This document shows, in pieces, positions 1-13,110 of a stretch of DNA of 64,000 nt. The DNA is from Dipetalonema caudispina (lineage: Eukaryota > Nematoda > Chromadorea > Rhabditida > Onchocercidae): positions 124,001-188,000 of the forward strand of contig JABVXV010000030.1 in NCBI GenBank assembly GCA_013365325.1, in the 5' to 3' direction. A program made the translations under genes and the position numbers. Each line of letters starts with the position of its first letter. The first letter of the stretch is position 1. The notes beneath the pieces are model-generated. The model was not told the origin of the DNA, searched no databases, and saw nothing but the letters and a program-made list of their open reading frames with translations.

Positions 1-2189
1 TCCTATCTTTTTGAAAGTGATAAAGATCTTTCGTTATTCGTAACATTTATAATGTAATCTCGCCAGCGGTATAAACTACGTTTGATAAGAGAGGATAAGA
101 TCAATATTGTATTTGGTGACATTCATATCGTTGTCAAGTAATTCATATTATTGAATAATTTCTCCGAAGATTCCTGTCCTTTATTTGTTTTTTCATACTT
201 TTCCATTCAAAGAGTGGGTATTTCTCAAATTTTATTAGTACTTTGAAGTTAGAAGTTCTATTTATGTTTAAGAATTGAGAGGTTTTTTTTTTTTTTATGT
301 GAATCTAATCGCTTTATTCGATTAACAGTTTAGTGTTATGAATTCATCGTAATTAGAGACAGCTGTACTTGTGGAATCGATTGTTTAATGGAAGAGGAAA
401 GATTTCAACTGATGAGTGTTATTTCAGTGAATTGTTTCCATAAGTTTAACTTTCTCTTCGAAGTTCATTTCTTTCCTTCTGCTAGTCGAACGAAATATTT
501 AGCATTATTCTGTGGTTAATTGCTGTCGATTCCTCCGAAATTCAGTCAACTTTCTTTGAAATCTTCCAGTAATAAGATAGTTCCTTCTTTTACAATTCCA
601 CAAAATTTAGACCAAATCGATATCATTTTCATGATAATTGAGGGAATTGCTGAAATCTAAATTCTAATAATTACATTTTTATCTTAATAAAACTTTGAAT
701 TAAATGCCATCACATGGCAAAAAATAAAAAATATATCACATAAAGCAATTGAACATTATTCTTTAAAATTTAGACCAAATCGATATCATTTTGCTTATTA
801 GCAATGTGTCCTTCTTTTATTATTCATCCATTCATTTGTTAATTAAATAAAAGTCAAATTAGGGAACTGTTGAAAGAAAATAGAGGAAAAATGATCGATG
901 GATAAAACAATCTAATTACTTTTGAGGCACATTTCTTTCTTGTTTCAATTTTCCAAGAATTTTTACATCTTTTTCTCCATAGAGGATGTTGAAAGGAATA
1001 GCAAGGATGAATAAGTGTGGAGGAATTATTCAAAATTTCTGATGGTAATTTCATTCATCCAAAAATAATGTAATATCCGGAAGTTTGAATTTGAGAATTT
1101 TGGTTTTAAGAAACGAGTTCTCTTAAAGAATTACTAAAGTCCACTTCAGATGTGTTTATATATAGCAGTAATCGTCTACATGATAAAAGTACTTGTCGTA
1201 ATTGTTTTTTCTTTCATTACTCGAATGTAGAACATTCACTTCATCGAGAATTCTCGGGACATGAAAAGATAAACGAGCTTTCCTGAAGATCTATTTAATT
1301 TCGGCCCGAAATCTTACTTTTTCGATGATTTTTGCTTCTTTTTTTTGAAATAGAATTCGAAGATTCATTACATTATTTGGAGATTCAATTTTCCTTTAAG
1401 CAACGATTTTCTTTTGTTTGCATCGTTTTGTTTTTCGATTTTAAAAAGTTCGAGGATGGATGGGCATTTTGTGAATGTAATTTTTGAAATGCTTATTCTG
1501 TTAATAAATTTAAGTTATCCTGCTATTGACAGATTCAGATGCAATCATTTTTTCTTTCCATTGGTATTCAGGTCATAGGTGATAGCGCATAATCGATGTA
1601 AGAAATGAAAATTTCGTTATTCGTTTACGTTTACGCTGTTATGTTAGCATTTAGCAAGAGAATATTTTTTACAGAGAAATTGGACAAACTTGTATGGCAG
1701 TACAAGCAACTACTATTGAAACAGTTACTGTAGTGAGACCCCTCAAGGTTGATTCTCATTTCAATTTTCATAAATACAATTATGCAAATTTCTTCCAGTA
1801 CTGTTCTCAGGCAATTTCTATGCAAAGAAATTGCGAAACTTCCACATTAGAACTATAGTTTCTTAACTGCTGTATGTAAAAAATAGTTGTTGCCTCGGCA
1901 ATAGATTGATATTGTCGATAGTGAAGGATAAATACAGTTCGAATCAGGCCGATAGCTGATATCTTTTCCTATCAACGGAAACCGGATCACATGGATGATT
2001 AATAATTCGTTTTTGAAGGGACTACTACCAGTAGTTGCTTCAGCATGCATTTCCTGCAATTGATGTTTTTTATCGCTTGCACTCAAAATGCAACAATCTT
2101 GCAGTGAGAAATAAGTGGAGGAATAGGGAGGGAAACGATATTGATTCCGTTGATAACACAGTTCATGATACCGACAGATCCTTCATTTT
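1..2189. other. 5' intergenic region, no gene seen
   Basis: AT-rich sequence with no open frame that reads like a conserved protein on either strand. It lies upstream of the TMEM47-like gene and presumably holds its promoter and possibly an unrecognised 5' UTR exon. No repeat family or RNA gene was recognised. Confidence 0.5.
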
Positions 2190-5100
2190 ATGAATAAAAA
2201 CTTGCCGGATTGTGAAGCAGATGCTGTTAAGGTACTTTTGAAAATATTAATTTCAGGTGATAGCTCTGGTGTGTTTATTGATTGCATTCATTCTTCTGAT
2301 ATTGTGCTTGTCGACGACATGGTGGCTTCGGTCAGGTGGCTTTCGAACAGGTTTATGGCTTGAATGCACAGCATCTGATCAAACGCAATCAACAATAGCC
2401 GGTGGTCCACCACCTGGAAGATGTCAAAAAATACATCGGCATGCGGGTAAAATTTCTTCCATTTATTTCCCATCAAAAAAGAAATGATATCTTCATGTGG
2501 AAAAAAATTTCAACACTGATATCTTCAGCAGAAAAAGTTCCAGACAATTGATATTATATGTCTGCAACAAATAGCTAAAGGATTATGTTAATGCATGAAA
2601 GAACCAGCTATTTCAATTTTTTTGTAATTGATAGAATGAAATTGTTGGAGAGCAGTAAAGTTTTTTGTAACTCTTTAAAGGTTAATTCATTTATGTAGGC
2701 AGTCTAGTTTTTTTATGTCTCTTCAACTCAACTGGATTTCCTTGAAAACATTTTTGTTAACTTACTTTTTAGAATTCTTGTTAATTGTTATAAGCATAAA
2801 ATAGAAAGTTCTTATATTTCTATGATGACCAGTCCGTTGTTTCTTTCCCTCTTTGTTCATCATTTAAATATTCAAAACTTCACTCAACATTATTCCTTTC
2901 TATTTCCTATCTTCGCTATCTCAACTTAAAAAAATAAAAAATGCTAGCTTTAATTTGAAAAAAAAAAAAGTGAAATGTTGCCAAAACATATTCCTCTTCA
3001 TGAAAACTTATTTAAATTTGATCATTTCATTTAATTTAATTGCAAAAAAAAAAGGTAATCAGCCTTAGAGAGAGCATTTGGACAGGGAATGCATGGTTGT
3101 ATGAGAATGAATCTCTTTAAGATACACCATTCTATTTATTCCATTCGCTAATTAAATTATGAACAAGAAATTAGTAGCTTGACGTACTGTAGATGTGTGA
3201 AAAGGTTAGTGATATGTGTGTTTGGATGGGTAATACCGATAGAAGGAGACTTTTTACCCAAGGGAAGAAGATATGAAGCGCATTAGGATGGATGTGCGCA
3301 CTCCATCACACAGCATTTCATGCTCAAATATTGCTATATTCATTTGTTATTGATGCTTAAGCTTATGAATATGTATGCTATCAGATAGCAGCACTATGAG
3401 AACAGCTCGTTAACTTTATTTTGGCTTAAATGAATGTTCAAATAAAGTTCAAAATATATATAATATATTTTGAACTTTATTTGAACATTCATTTAAAAAG
3501 TGTCTTTAAGCTATATCTGAAGTGAATTTTCTGTTATAGAATATATTATCGATTATCGATTATTTTTAGAACGTTTCAATCTTGCATNNNNNNNNNNNNN
3601 NNNNNNNNNNNNNNNNNNNNNNNNNNNNNNNNNNNNNNNNNNNNNNNNNNNNNNNNNNNNNNNNNNNNNNNNNNNNNNNNNNNNNNNATTTTGAACTTTA
3701 TTTGAACATTCATTTAAAAAGTGTCTTTAAGCTATATCTGAAGTGAATTTTCTGTTATAGAATATATTATCGATTATCGATTATTTTTAGAACGTTTCAA
3801 TCTTGCATGAATCATAGGGAGAAAATATGAAAGATCTCATAAGCTAATGGGAATGGAAGATTTTTTAATCAAAGCTAATGCCAAAAGGAAGGGAATTTCC
3901 TATCCTTTCGAAATAGCTAATTGCTTCCCGCATATTTTTGGGCAAATACATTTAAAGTTCTCCGTTCTCTTTTTTTTTTTCCTTTTTTCTTTTTCTTTTG
4001 CGTTCATCAGTTTAAAAAATAGGAGAAAAAGAAAAAAGTGCCAAGCTACCTACCAAAGCAGCAGGGATCGCAGTTATCGGTCGGATAGAGGGTAAGAGTA
4101 AGACATTGGTAATGTAAAATTGTCATCGCCGATCAAAACCTGATCACACTGTCTGTCATTCTTTTCCTAACCAACCATAACTATCGTGCTTTCTGCCTCA
4201 TCAAATCACTAATTTTTAACTTATTTCTTTCTTTGCAAGATATTAATAATTACTCCTACAAGGCCTGTCTGTGTTTCCTACGCTTCCATCATCCATTTTT
4301 ACAAAATTTTTAGCAATTGATTCAGAAATATGCTCTCAAGTAAGAGTTTGAAAGTTGAAATTTCTTCATTTCATTTCTGTTTCCTCCAATAATTTGAATA
4401 GAACAAATCCGCAGAATTGAAAAGCTTGAAAGTTCGTGTTTTCGCATAATAGGTATCATTGTCTTATGATTTCTATAATATTCCCACAGAATATCGTATC
4501 TGTCTATGTAAATTTAATTCCTTGATGATAATCCTATAATTTCCTTTTGTGATAGCTAAAAATTAATTTTGTCATCCACTTTATTGAGTACACTTTTTAC
4601 CTTTCCTCAATTAATAATGTGGAGTGAAGTAGTTTTAAATTACCGATTCAACCTTCCAGCTCTCTTACTGATTGTATATTTGCATAATTTAATTTGATAA
4701 TAGTAATGCATACACTGTTACAAAATAGAATTTAATTGTAATGTATAATTTTGGCGTATACTGTTTGTCAAAATTGTTCACATTATATTGTTATAGGCAT
4801 TTCCTATCTTTCATATTGATAGTTTTAGTTTGTTTCGAGAATTTTGGTATATGTGAAAGGGAAGGTGTACGACTTAATTTAAATTTGGGAACGAATTCTA
4901 TCATAAATGTTGTTATTTGAACAGTTCACGAAAACGGATACAAATAGTAGCGTTTTTCTATTATTTCATGAAATTTTCCATTCATGCTTTATGGCTTATA
5001 CATGCCAACCACCAACATCACCAGGCAAGTTTCCATTTTTCTTTTTTCCTTTTATCGATCGATGTATCGTTTATTCCATGATATGTAACAATCGTCAAAG

Positions 5101-6202
5101 TAGAAAATGACCGATACTTCTTACTGATATATTCTTTCTCTTCACTTGGCATCATCAATTTTTGAAATGATTCAACATGTAAATATCTTCCTTCACACTT
5201 TCATTATTGATGTAATCCATCTTCAAATAATATAACCATATAAATGTGTAGCATATGAGAAATTGAAATTGAAAAGGAATCAATCCATTAACATTTGCAG
5301 ATAAGCTGTGCATTTTTTCAAAAAGATACTGTATTTATTAGTCATATAATTTGAATGGTTCTTTGTAGTTGATTAATTAATGCATTTCATTCTGTGAACT
5401 GTCAGGTACTAATTGTTAGCATCTTGAAACTCAAAGGAAATATGTAAATATGGAACTTTTTCAAAATTTCAACCAGTAATCTATCGAAATTTATAAAATT
5501 AACCTTTTCTTTTATTCTTCAAATCTTAAGTAATTTAGCTCTGTTTCAGCCTATATCAAACTGGTCGCAGCATTTTTGATCACCGCAGCAGTGTTAACAT
5601 TCTTTGCATTCTTCCTCAATGTATTCGGCTTACGAGCACAAGATTTGCATAGGAAATATGTTTTCTATAAATTTGCTACTTATCTTTCTTTATTGGGAGG
5701 TGAGTTTGATGTTTACTCTTATCAACTATTCATTTCGTATGCATTGTTGTATAAGCTTAGGATTATTACTTTATCGAAAAATTTCATCAACATTATTACA
5801 TATAAATCACAGTATTTCAAAATACAAACAAAAAAAAGCAAAAATTTTTGAATCACAAAAGTACTAATATTTTGTTTTTCTTAGTGAACGACAGCAAAAC
5901 TTCTTATTTAAATTAGGTAATTTTGGGTAATTTCATAGCATCTTTTGAAATTTACAAACGTTCAGTATCGCATTTCAGTATTCCTAGAACTCATATCTTT
6001 AATCGTGTTTCCCGTATGTTTTTACGTTGAGATGAAGAATTTCGGTTATCGAAACTGGGAATTCGATTGGTCGTATGGTGTTGCTTGGGGTGCGACGTTA
6101 TTTGCATTCGGCGCATCATTGTTACTGATATGTGATAAGGAACATGAAGAGGTGTATTTCAAGGAGAAAACAATATACAATCCACCACCGGAATTAAAAT
6201 AA
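2190..6202 (+). CDS. TMEM47/VAB-9-like claudin-family tetraspan membrane protein
   Basis: Predicted exons are 2190-2231 (tentative), 2257-2446, 5550-5699 and 5979-6202, giving about 201 aa. Exons 2 to 4 join in phase. The first membrane segment follows the residues VIALVC; an extracellular loop with WLECTASD and a late cysteine follows. Three more hydrophobic segments lead to the C-terminal signature FDWSYGVAWGATLFAFGAS, close to the fourth membrane segment of TMEM47/PERP-family proteins. Members of this family (VAB-9 in C. elegans) sit at epithelial adherens junctions; the role here is inferred from family. The tail ends PPPELK. The large intron 2447-5549 holds an assembly gap. Exon 1 is uncertain because it would be separated from exon 2 by only 25 nt; an upstream first exon is the alternative. 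It could be another PMP22/claudin-like paralogue rather than the VAB-9 orthologue. Confidence 0.8.
3426..3496. repeat. Perfect 33-bp inverted repeat (hairpin)
   Basis: The left arm 3426-3458 and right arm 3464-3496 are exact reverse complements around a 5-nt loop. It lies in the large intron of the TMEM47-like gene, immediately before the scaffold gap, and probably caused the assembly break. Confidence 0.9.
3588..3687. other. 100-N assembly gap with duplicated flanks
   Basis: Exactly 100 N. The 121 bases after the gap (3688-3808) repeat the 121 bases before it (3467-3587), so the two contig ends overlap and the true locus is probably continuous across this point. Confidence 0.95.
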
Positions 6203-9200
6203 TTTTCGCCATAGAGATGAAATTTCCATGTGGCACATTTGAACGATTCCTTAGGGATGATATATTCCCAGCAAACAATGGCAGCTTAACAATTACAGTT
6301 AGTATTCAGCGGTAAAGTTATGTCCAATCAAATTTTTGATTGTTTTTGGATTGGAAACATTTCCAATTTTAAGTAAATTCAGCTAAGAAATTATTTTTTT
6401 TAGGAATAAAGTTGCAACTCCAGTTGAAACTATAAATGTTTTTCTATGTTTTTTAATGGAAATAGTACTTCTTAGCTTCCTTCTATGTTCATTTGTTTAA
6501 TCGGTGATATGCATATTTTTTGTGATAAATAGTAGAACTTATTGCATATATATGGTGACAAATTTTATTGAAAATCCTATCAAATGCCTTAATTAAGCTT
6601 AGTGAAATGTTTTATACGTTGCATCTTGCATTTTTGTGTGTGTGGTTTAGTCTCTGTTGCATAAATGTTCATGTTGGTTGAGCTTAGTTCTTTTTGAATT
6701 GTATTTCTCTTTTTAATAACTTTATAATCTATTAATTAGATCATTCACACAAAACAGAGCTTATCACAATTTCGAAAGATTCAAACTGATATTTTCTAAA
6801 GGCACCAAAATCAGTACATCTCGGAATCTCATCAGAGTTATGAAAAACTTCAGCAAGGCTTCTTCAAAAATTGCATTGAAATAGTGGTGATGGAAAGTGA
6901 TCGGGAAGCAAAGGTTGGGATTTTATGATTCGAACTTCTTAGTCTGTTTGATCGACGAAAAATCTTTTGAAAAAGCCGATGCTTCAGATATTTATTTTAT
7001 TGTTGATGTTGTATGAAAGCAATTTTCTGTATACTACTGTTTTTCTGCCGATTATTTCTAAAAATGAGTTCGTTTGTTTTTAATTGAATTTATGATACTA
7101 TGATAAATTTATAATCGTTATAAAAGCAATGTTTGTCATTGAAGAGGCAGTACTTATACATGAAGTCGATTATAGTGTCAAAGTTGTTTTGTTCGAGAAA
7201 TAAACAGTTATTATTGTAAAAATCAAGATTTGAAAAAATTTTTTTTTGTTGCGATTACTACTTCTTGATCGGCCACAAATAACATATATAACAATTTTCC
7301 GATTGCTAAAGATTAAGGATTGTGAAATGATTTCATGCATGTTTTGTAACATAAAATACTGAATTGTTTTTATTGATCCTGTAGTTTTCGCTTCCGTTTC
7401 CTTGAACTAATCGTGTCGGATTTTTTGGGGTCTTTGAATAAGAAAGGGATGATTTCATGTTTTATACTTGGCTCTCAGGTCATGTTAAGATTTTATCAAA
7501 TATCACTTTTTTTATTTGAAGAGAAATGTAAACGCACGAAGTAATATTTATGAGGATGGTAGAAGAACCGAAATGGAACGGAGCACAATTGAGCAGATAT
7601 AAATTTGGAATGCATGTAATCATCGTTATTTTAAAACGACCACCAATAAGGATTAATTTTTCTTCATTGTCGAATCGATGAGACTTCAAATATTACTGTT
7701 GATAGCAAAGATGCGGAGATAAGAAGACATGTGTTAACTTGAGATAATAGGTTAATTAAGTTACATCCCTCACACACATAATTTTATAATTGAAACATAT
7801 TAAACATAATTCCGTAGTACAGAGATCCAACATTTACCACAATTCATGAAGTTATCCAAGAAAACTTAACTAAAAATTATGCAAGGAAATTTCAGATGGA
7901 AATGCGATTTTATGCAAAAGTTACAACTATCTCGATTGCTGGATATGTGAACAAATTTAGATCGCTAATATCTGCTGAAAAAAAAAAAAAAAAAAAAAAA
8001 GAAAAAGGAAAAAACAAATGTGAACTATAGCAACCACTCAATATTCTACATCTTTCTATTAGAAACCATATGTGTCATCTGGACGGTATGTGAATTTTCA
8101 ATCAGTGATTCAACTGAGCATAATCACCACAATCCACCTCGGTTTAACCAATGGAAGATACTTTCTTAACATTGAGATGACTTACGATGATCAAATAGTT
8201 GGAACAAAATCAGAAAAAAAAAAGCAAAAAGAAACGCAATTTAAGTATAAGTAATGATCTTACAGGAAAAAAAATCTACCAATTCAGCAAGAAAGCAAAT
8301 TTTTATACTGAAACCTGAAAAAACAATAATTAAGAATTTTAATCAAAAGTGAAGCAACATGTAATGTAGTAAGTAGAGTCTGCTTAGTAAGTTTCATCAC
8401 AAGTGTTATCTATCTAATATGGTGAGAATTTGATGAAATAGATAGAAGATCAATAAGGCTATAAAGGATCAGGAGAAGTTTACCAAGCTAAAAGTGATGA
8501 TGAGAGCAATAAGTGATAATAGATGAGTAAGAAAGTGAAACTTGTCATACTCTTAAAAATTCCATGAATTGATGAGGAATTTTGATCGAACTTTTTTAAC
8601 AAACTTTCTCACTTAACACTGACAAGCTCAAGCTAAATGTAACATTCATTTTTGAAATTCCCATTTACTGAAATAGTTTTCCTTAACAGCATAATGCCTC
8701 AAGCAAGATAATTACAGACATAAAGAACTGAGAAAACTCTGACGATTTTAAAAGAGATTTGAAATGAAGCAACTTAGCAAGAATATACGCTAGCAGTAGT
8801 GACAGTAAAAACAAATCAAAATAAGATTTATTAACAGTGTCATAAATTAATAACTTACAATACCCGATTATTTTACCCTTGGCCTGTGTGCCACAATTCC
8901 TTAAATTTCTGATATATCACTAAAAAAGTGAAAAGAACAATTTCAGATGCAAATTCTTTATGCTCCATCTTTTGCGATACGTTTATCATTTAACCAATTG
9001 AAGATTTTTGATTTTTTTTTGTGACATTACGAATAATGTGTTAAGAGTTCTCTAAATTCAAATACTACAAACTACACATCCAAGTTACGTAAAAATAAGA
9101 GCGAAAAGTTGAACAACAAATGACGCCGCAAATAATTATGAAAAGATTTGAAGATTCTTAAAAGAACAAGTGGGGAAAACGAAAATTAACGATACATTCA

Positions 9201-10292
9201 TATCATCCGTTCGTAAAGAAAAGCTTTTATCATCTTTGGATTAACACTTACTAATCCTAGTGATAGGAAAAACTCACAAAATCAAATTGCAAGACGTAGT
9301 CATGGAATTGATGCAGTAACAAACTGCTATTAGTAACAATTTTTATTTTAAACACTGTTAACGTGATTTGAAATTACAACTTATTGCGAATAACTCATTA
9401 CTTTGCTTCAGATATCTTTCGTATAACTTGCTGATTTGTCTAGCATCATTTGAACCTATTCTGCGACGGGTAAAGGTTCAATGTACAATTCAAGAAAAAC
9501 TCTCGGTACTAACTTCAAAGGAAAAGTGGAATGAAAAATACATCAGTTCCAATATCCAAGAAATAAATAGCAATTTCAACAATGAAAGCAATGTAAAAAA
9601 TATGTAATATCCACATGAGAAAGTGCATGCATATATGAATGTACTAAAATAGATTGAGTAAAAATGATGATTAGTTATTCATCGAAAGTGGGAGTGGTAA
9701 AAAACGTAGGAAAAATGTGGAAGGAAACAAAGAAACAGGAAGAAACCCGAGCAATATAGTGTGCATGAGCAAATGTTTCATAAGAGACTATTATAATACA
9801 ATTCACAAAGTAATTAAAAAAAAAATGGTTCTTTGGCAAAAAAAGAAGAAAAAAAAAGAGCCAAAAGAAATAAAACAAACGTGAACAAAGAAAAGAGTAA
9901 ATGCAAATACAGCATTTCAGAAAAAGGAAAATGGAGAAATTTGAAAGTGTAGCAAAAATTACAAGAATTACATTTAGGCTTTGCAAAAATACATGAAATA
10001 AATGTAGAAAACGAGTTTGCTTAAACCCTGAATAATAACAATAACAACAGCAATAAAGAGCGGAATAATCACAAGCTAAATGTGCAGACAATTTAAAATG
10101 GTGCAAGAAGCTGTTTTAAATACAGTAAAGCATAAAAAAATGTGCATTAGAAAAAATATACAACAATATGCATCAATGTTTAGAAGAATTTGGAAGATAT
10201 TCTGAAAGCAAAAATCATGGAGGAATTCAGAAATTGAAATTAAACAACATAAATACTGCTAACATACATATCCACCCCTATACTATGAATAA
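6203..10292. other. Intergenic region between convergent genes
   Basis: About 4.1 kb between the stop codons of the TMEM47-like gene and the fucosyltransferase. A candidate polyadenylation signal AATAAA is at 6405-6410, about 200 nt past the TMEM47-like stop. A pure A run sits near 7979-8000. Short open frames here are low-complexity and do not resemble known proteins. Confidence 0.5.
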
Positions 10293-12504
10293 TTACTCTT
10301 CTTTCCAACCTTCAGCAAATTCAGACCCTTCACATTCTGAAGTCCCATAGAACCACTCTTCCACGTTTTCATATACTTTCGTTGGTCTCTCCTCTAGTAA
10401 TGCCTCACATAACTTGCAGAAATGAAACCTGAAGTACTACCAATTTCAGGAAACATGAGACTTCAACTAACTATGTCCATTCTAAAACTGTTAATAAGAT
10501 TGATACTCATTTTTTTCGAAACGATCCTGTTTCTGTAAATTCAAATGCAAACCTGTATCCAATGTTCTGATACGCTCGGACCCAACCATCACGACGCCAT
10601 TTGAAATACTCCAAATAAGCTGTTTTATTAGACATCAGTGCAATCAAATAATTGGCCATAGCTTGAGCACTTTCAAAATCATCCATAGGTATAAAGGAAT
10701 GTGGCGGAACCAAACTTAAAATTCATTTAAAATTACTTGAAAATACAGAAATAGGCCAAAACGCAGTACAAATACTGAAAATGAATCACTTGGAAATATA
10801 TCAAAGAATACAACTGAGAATATATTATATATTCTTGAGTGTTTATATTTGCCATGAAGACACTTCAATAAGCAGTGAAAAGACGAATAAAAACTAACTT
10901 TTCATATGTCTTCCGTCTCATAACAATGGGAACACTTGGTAGATGGTATCGATCGAAGTACTTCTCAGTAACATAATCCTTACAAACAGTATTTTCAATT
11001 GCAATGTAAAAGAAATTCATTGCACTTAAGTCTTTTTCACAATCAGAAGCTCGCTTACATGCATCACGTTTATAAGGATTGTCTGCACATGCTCCATATT
11101 TATCTATTATTATGTATCTAAAATAATACTTCTTGAAAGTTTTTGAATTGGTCATCCATATTTTACTTATTTTTCTTTTCGTAGGCTAAAAGGTAGCATC
11201 GGAGCAAATATAAAATTCAAGAATGAGTAATCATAAAATGAAGCCTAAAATAACAACAAAGGTCATATATACATTTTATGAAAAATGAAGTTCTTTCGAA
11301 AAGAACCGAAATTTTTAAACAGTTCAGAAACGCAATGAAAACTCACTTTCCAAGTTTCTCGACAGCTAACTCTCGTTTCGAAATTGTATTGCAATTCGAT
11401 ACCAGCCAAAATATTGCACTACTTTTATTCTCCAATATTGTTTTTTCATCATAAGGCAGGTCTTCAGGCTTAAAACCAAGTCCTTTATTTATTTCGGGAC
11501 TAATCCAATAACCTCCGTAAACCCAAGGCACATCTGAATCATATCGGTATGTCATTGTCCAGTTGAAAAAGTTACCTAAAAAATAAGTCAGATTAGTTAT
11601 ACTGAAAGATGTCCACCCCAAAACAATAAAAAAAAAACCATAGAAACGAATAGATAATAAAAGTGTTTGAATACCTTCCTATCGACAATTTAAAATGTAG
11701 AAAAAAAAATCCTAAATATTCAATTCTTTTATAATCTACTTGGCGATTACAATTAGATTTTCTTCAAGACAGCTAAGGATAACTTTACTGCATAAGCTAA
11801 CAAGGAAAAACGAACGATGTGCATGTAGCATATCCCTTTGCCACAGTTTATAAGTCGGAGGTGCTTCTACCGTAAAGAATACATAACGCTGTGATGGAGA
11901 CCTCATTTTCGGTAAATCGTTCAAGCGAAAATCTTCAGTCATGAAGTGAAAAACGACAGCATCAGCGCTGCCAATCAAAGATCGATCCGCCGTAATCATA
12001 CACTTATTCTGAATAAATACTCGAAACCTTTCATTAAACAGTCCACCAGTATCTTTTAACTAACAAAAACAGGCCATATTCTGTCTGCCATTATTATATA
12101 TCAGTATCATCACAACGAGTCCCTCATGTCCTCGTCCATCAAACTTTTAAACTCTACGAATTATTAAAATCATCATATCCTTCCCATAACCATTACGCCT
12201 GCTCATGCATTTTAGAGGGTCGGCTTTACAGTACAAAATGGATAAAATCGCTGCTTACCTTTAAATCAGGGCACTCATTCATGAAATGCAAACGATTTTC
12301 AGGTAATTCGTTAAAAAAAGTTGTCCACATAAGCATCAACTTTTGTTTTGCCTTTATTGATTCTTGTTTCTCATGCGAATAAATGATAGTCCGAACCGTT
12401 TGATCGCTAGCGAAAAATAGGTTCAGCATTACTCTCGAAACAATAAAACAGAAAAAACAGATAATAATAAGGCCAGTACAAATTCGAAAACGTGACTGCA
12501 TCAT
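10293..12504 (-). CDS. Alpha-1,3-fucosyltransferase, GT10 family (Golgi type II membrane protein)
   Basis: Six exons (12504-12259, 12008-11816, 11575-11347, 11117-10899, 10714-10553, 10428-10293) join in phase to 394 aa. A short basic N-terminus precedes a single membrane anchor at about residues 8-28, as in Golgi glycosyltransferases. The stem and donor-binding halves follow. The family signature NFFNWTMTYRYDSDVP starts near residue 147. The block NFFYIAIENTVCKDYVTEKY with the acidic-lysine TEKYFD motif lies near 252-275, then PPHSFIPMDDF and the C-terminal FCKLCEALL cysteine pair. The enzyme class transfers fucose from GDP-fucose to GlcNAc in alpha-1,3 linkage. Core versus Lewis-type specificity cannot be told from sequence. 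The start is the tandem ATG at 12504; an upstream in-frame GTG is ignored. It follows GPATCH3 head to tail, 606 bp downstream. Confidence 0.93.
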
Positions 12505-13110
12505 TCCTAAATCATACACCAGCCATCGATGCTGTAAATTTCTCTACAAAGTACATGGTTTGGCTTAAGTGTAAAACAAGAAAAACCGAAAACCATACGT
12601 TACATATTCACCAACTAACGGATAAGACGAATAATTTGTCGCTGTATCAAAATTAGCGACAACGGAATCAACACAGCATAAAAATTACATGTCTTCAAGC
12701 AACTAGCTTTTCGCGAATCCCTCGTTCAGAAAAAAAAAAAAACAATTCCTATACTAGATTCAGTTATCGATCTTTTAAAATTAAGCTTCTATTAGCGATC
12801 TAAAATGCAATAAAAGTCTGTTAGAATAAATCAGACCACAACAAATAATAATGATACTGAATAAAAATTTGTTCATAAAATATCGACATCTGTTTATATA
12901 CTCTTCAAGGATTTTAAGCCGAATTTTTCTACGAAACTTCCTTACCGAAAGTAACAATACTTTCAGGACAAAGACATGAATTTATCAAAAATTTAGAACA
13001 GGTTTTAATATTTTTGACAACCACAGCTTGCCACGTTCATAAATAATTACAATTTACAAAGATCAATTCAAAATAAACTAAAAATACTGTTGTTGCAACA
13101 GTTCTCACTA

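Noticed and set aside
4907..5020. Possible extra exon in the large TMEM47-like intron ending in a GC donor (GGCAAG)
   Set aside because: The flanking exons already join in phase and give the expected family length without it; the encoded residues are not conserved.
9675..10106. 143-codon minus-strand open frame
   Set aside because: Composition is low-complexity (F, C, Y, L rich from A-rich plus-strand DNA), with no conserved motif and no splice context.
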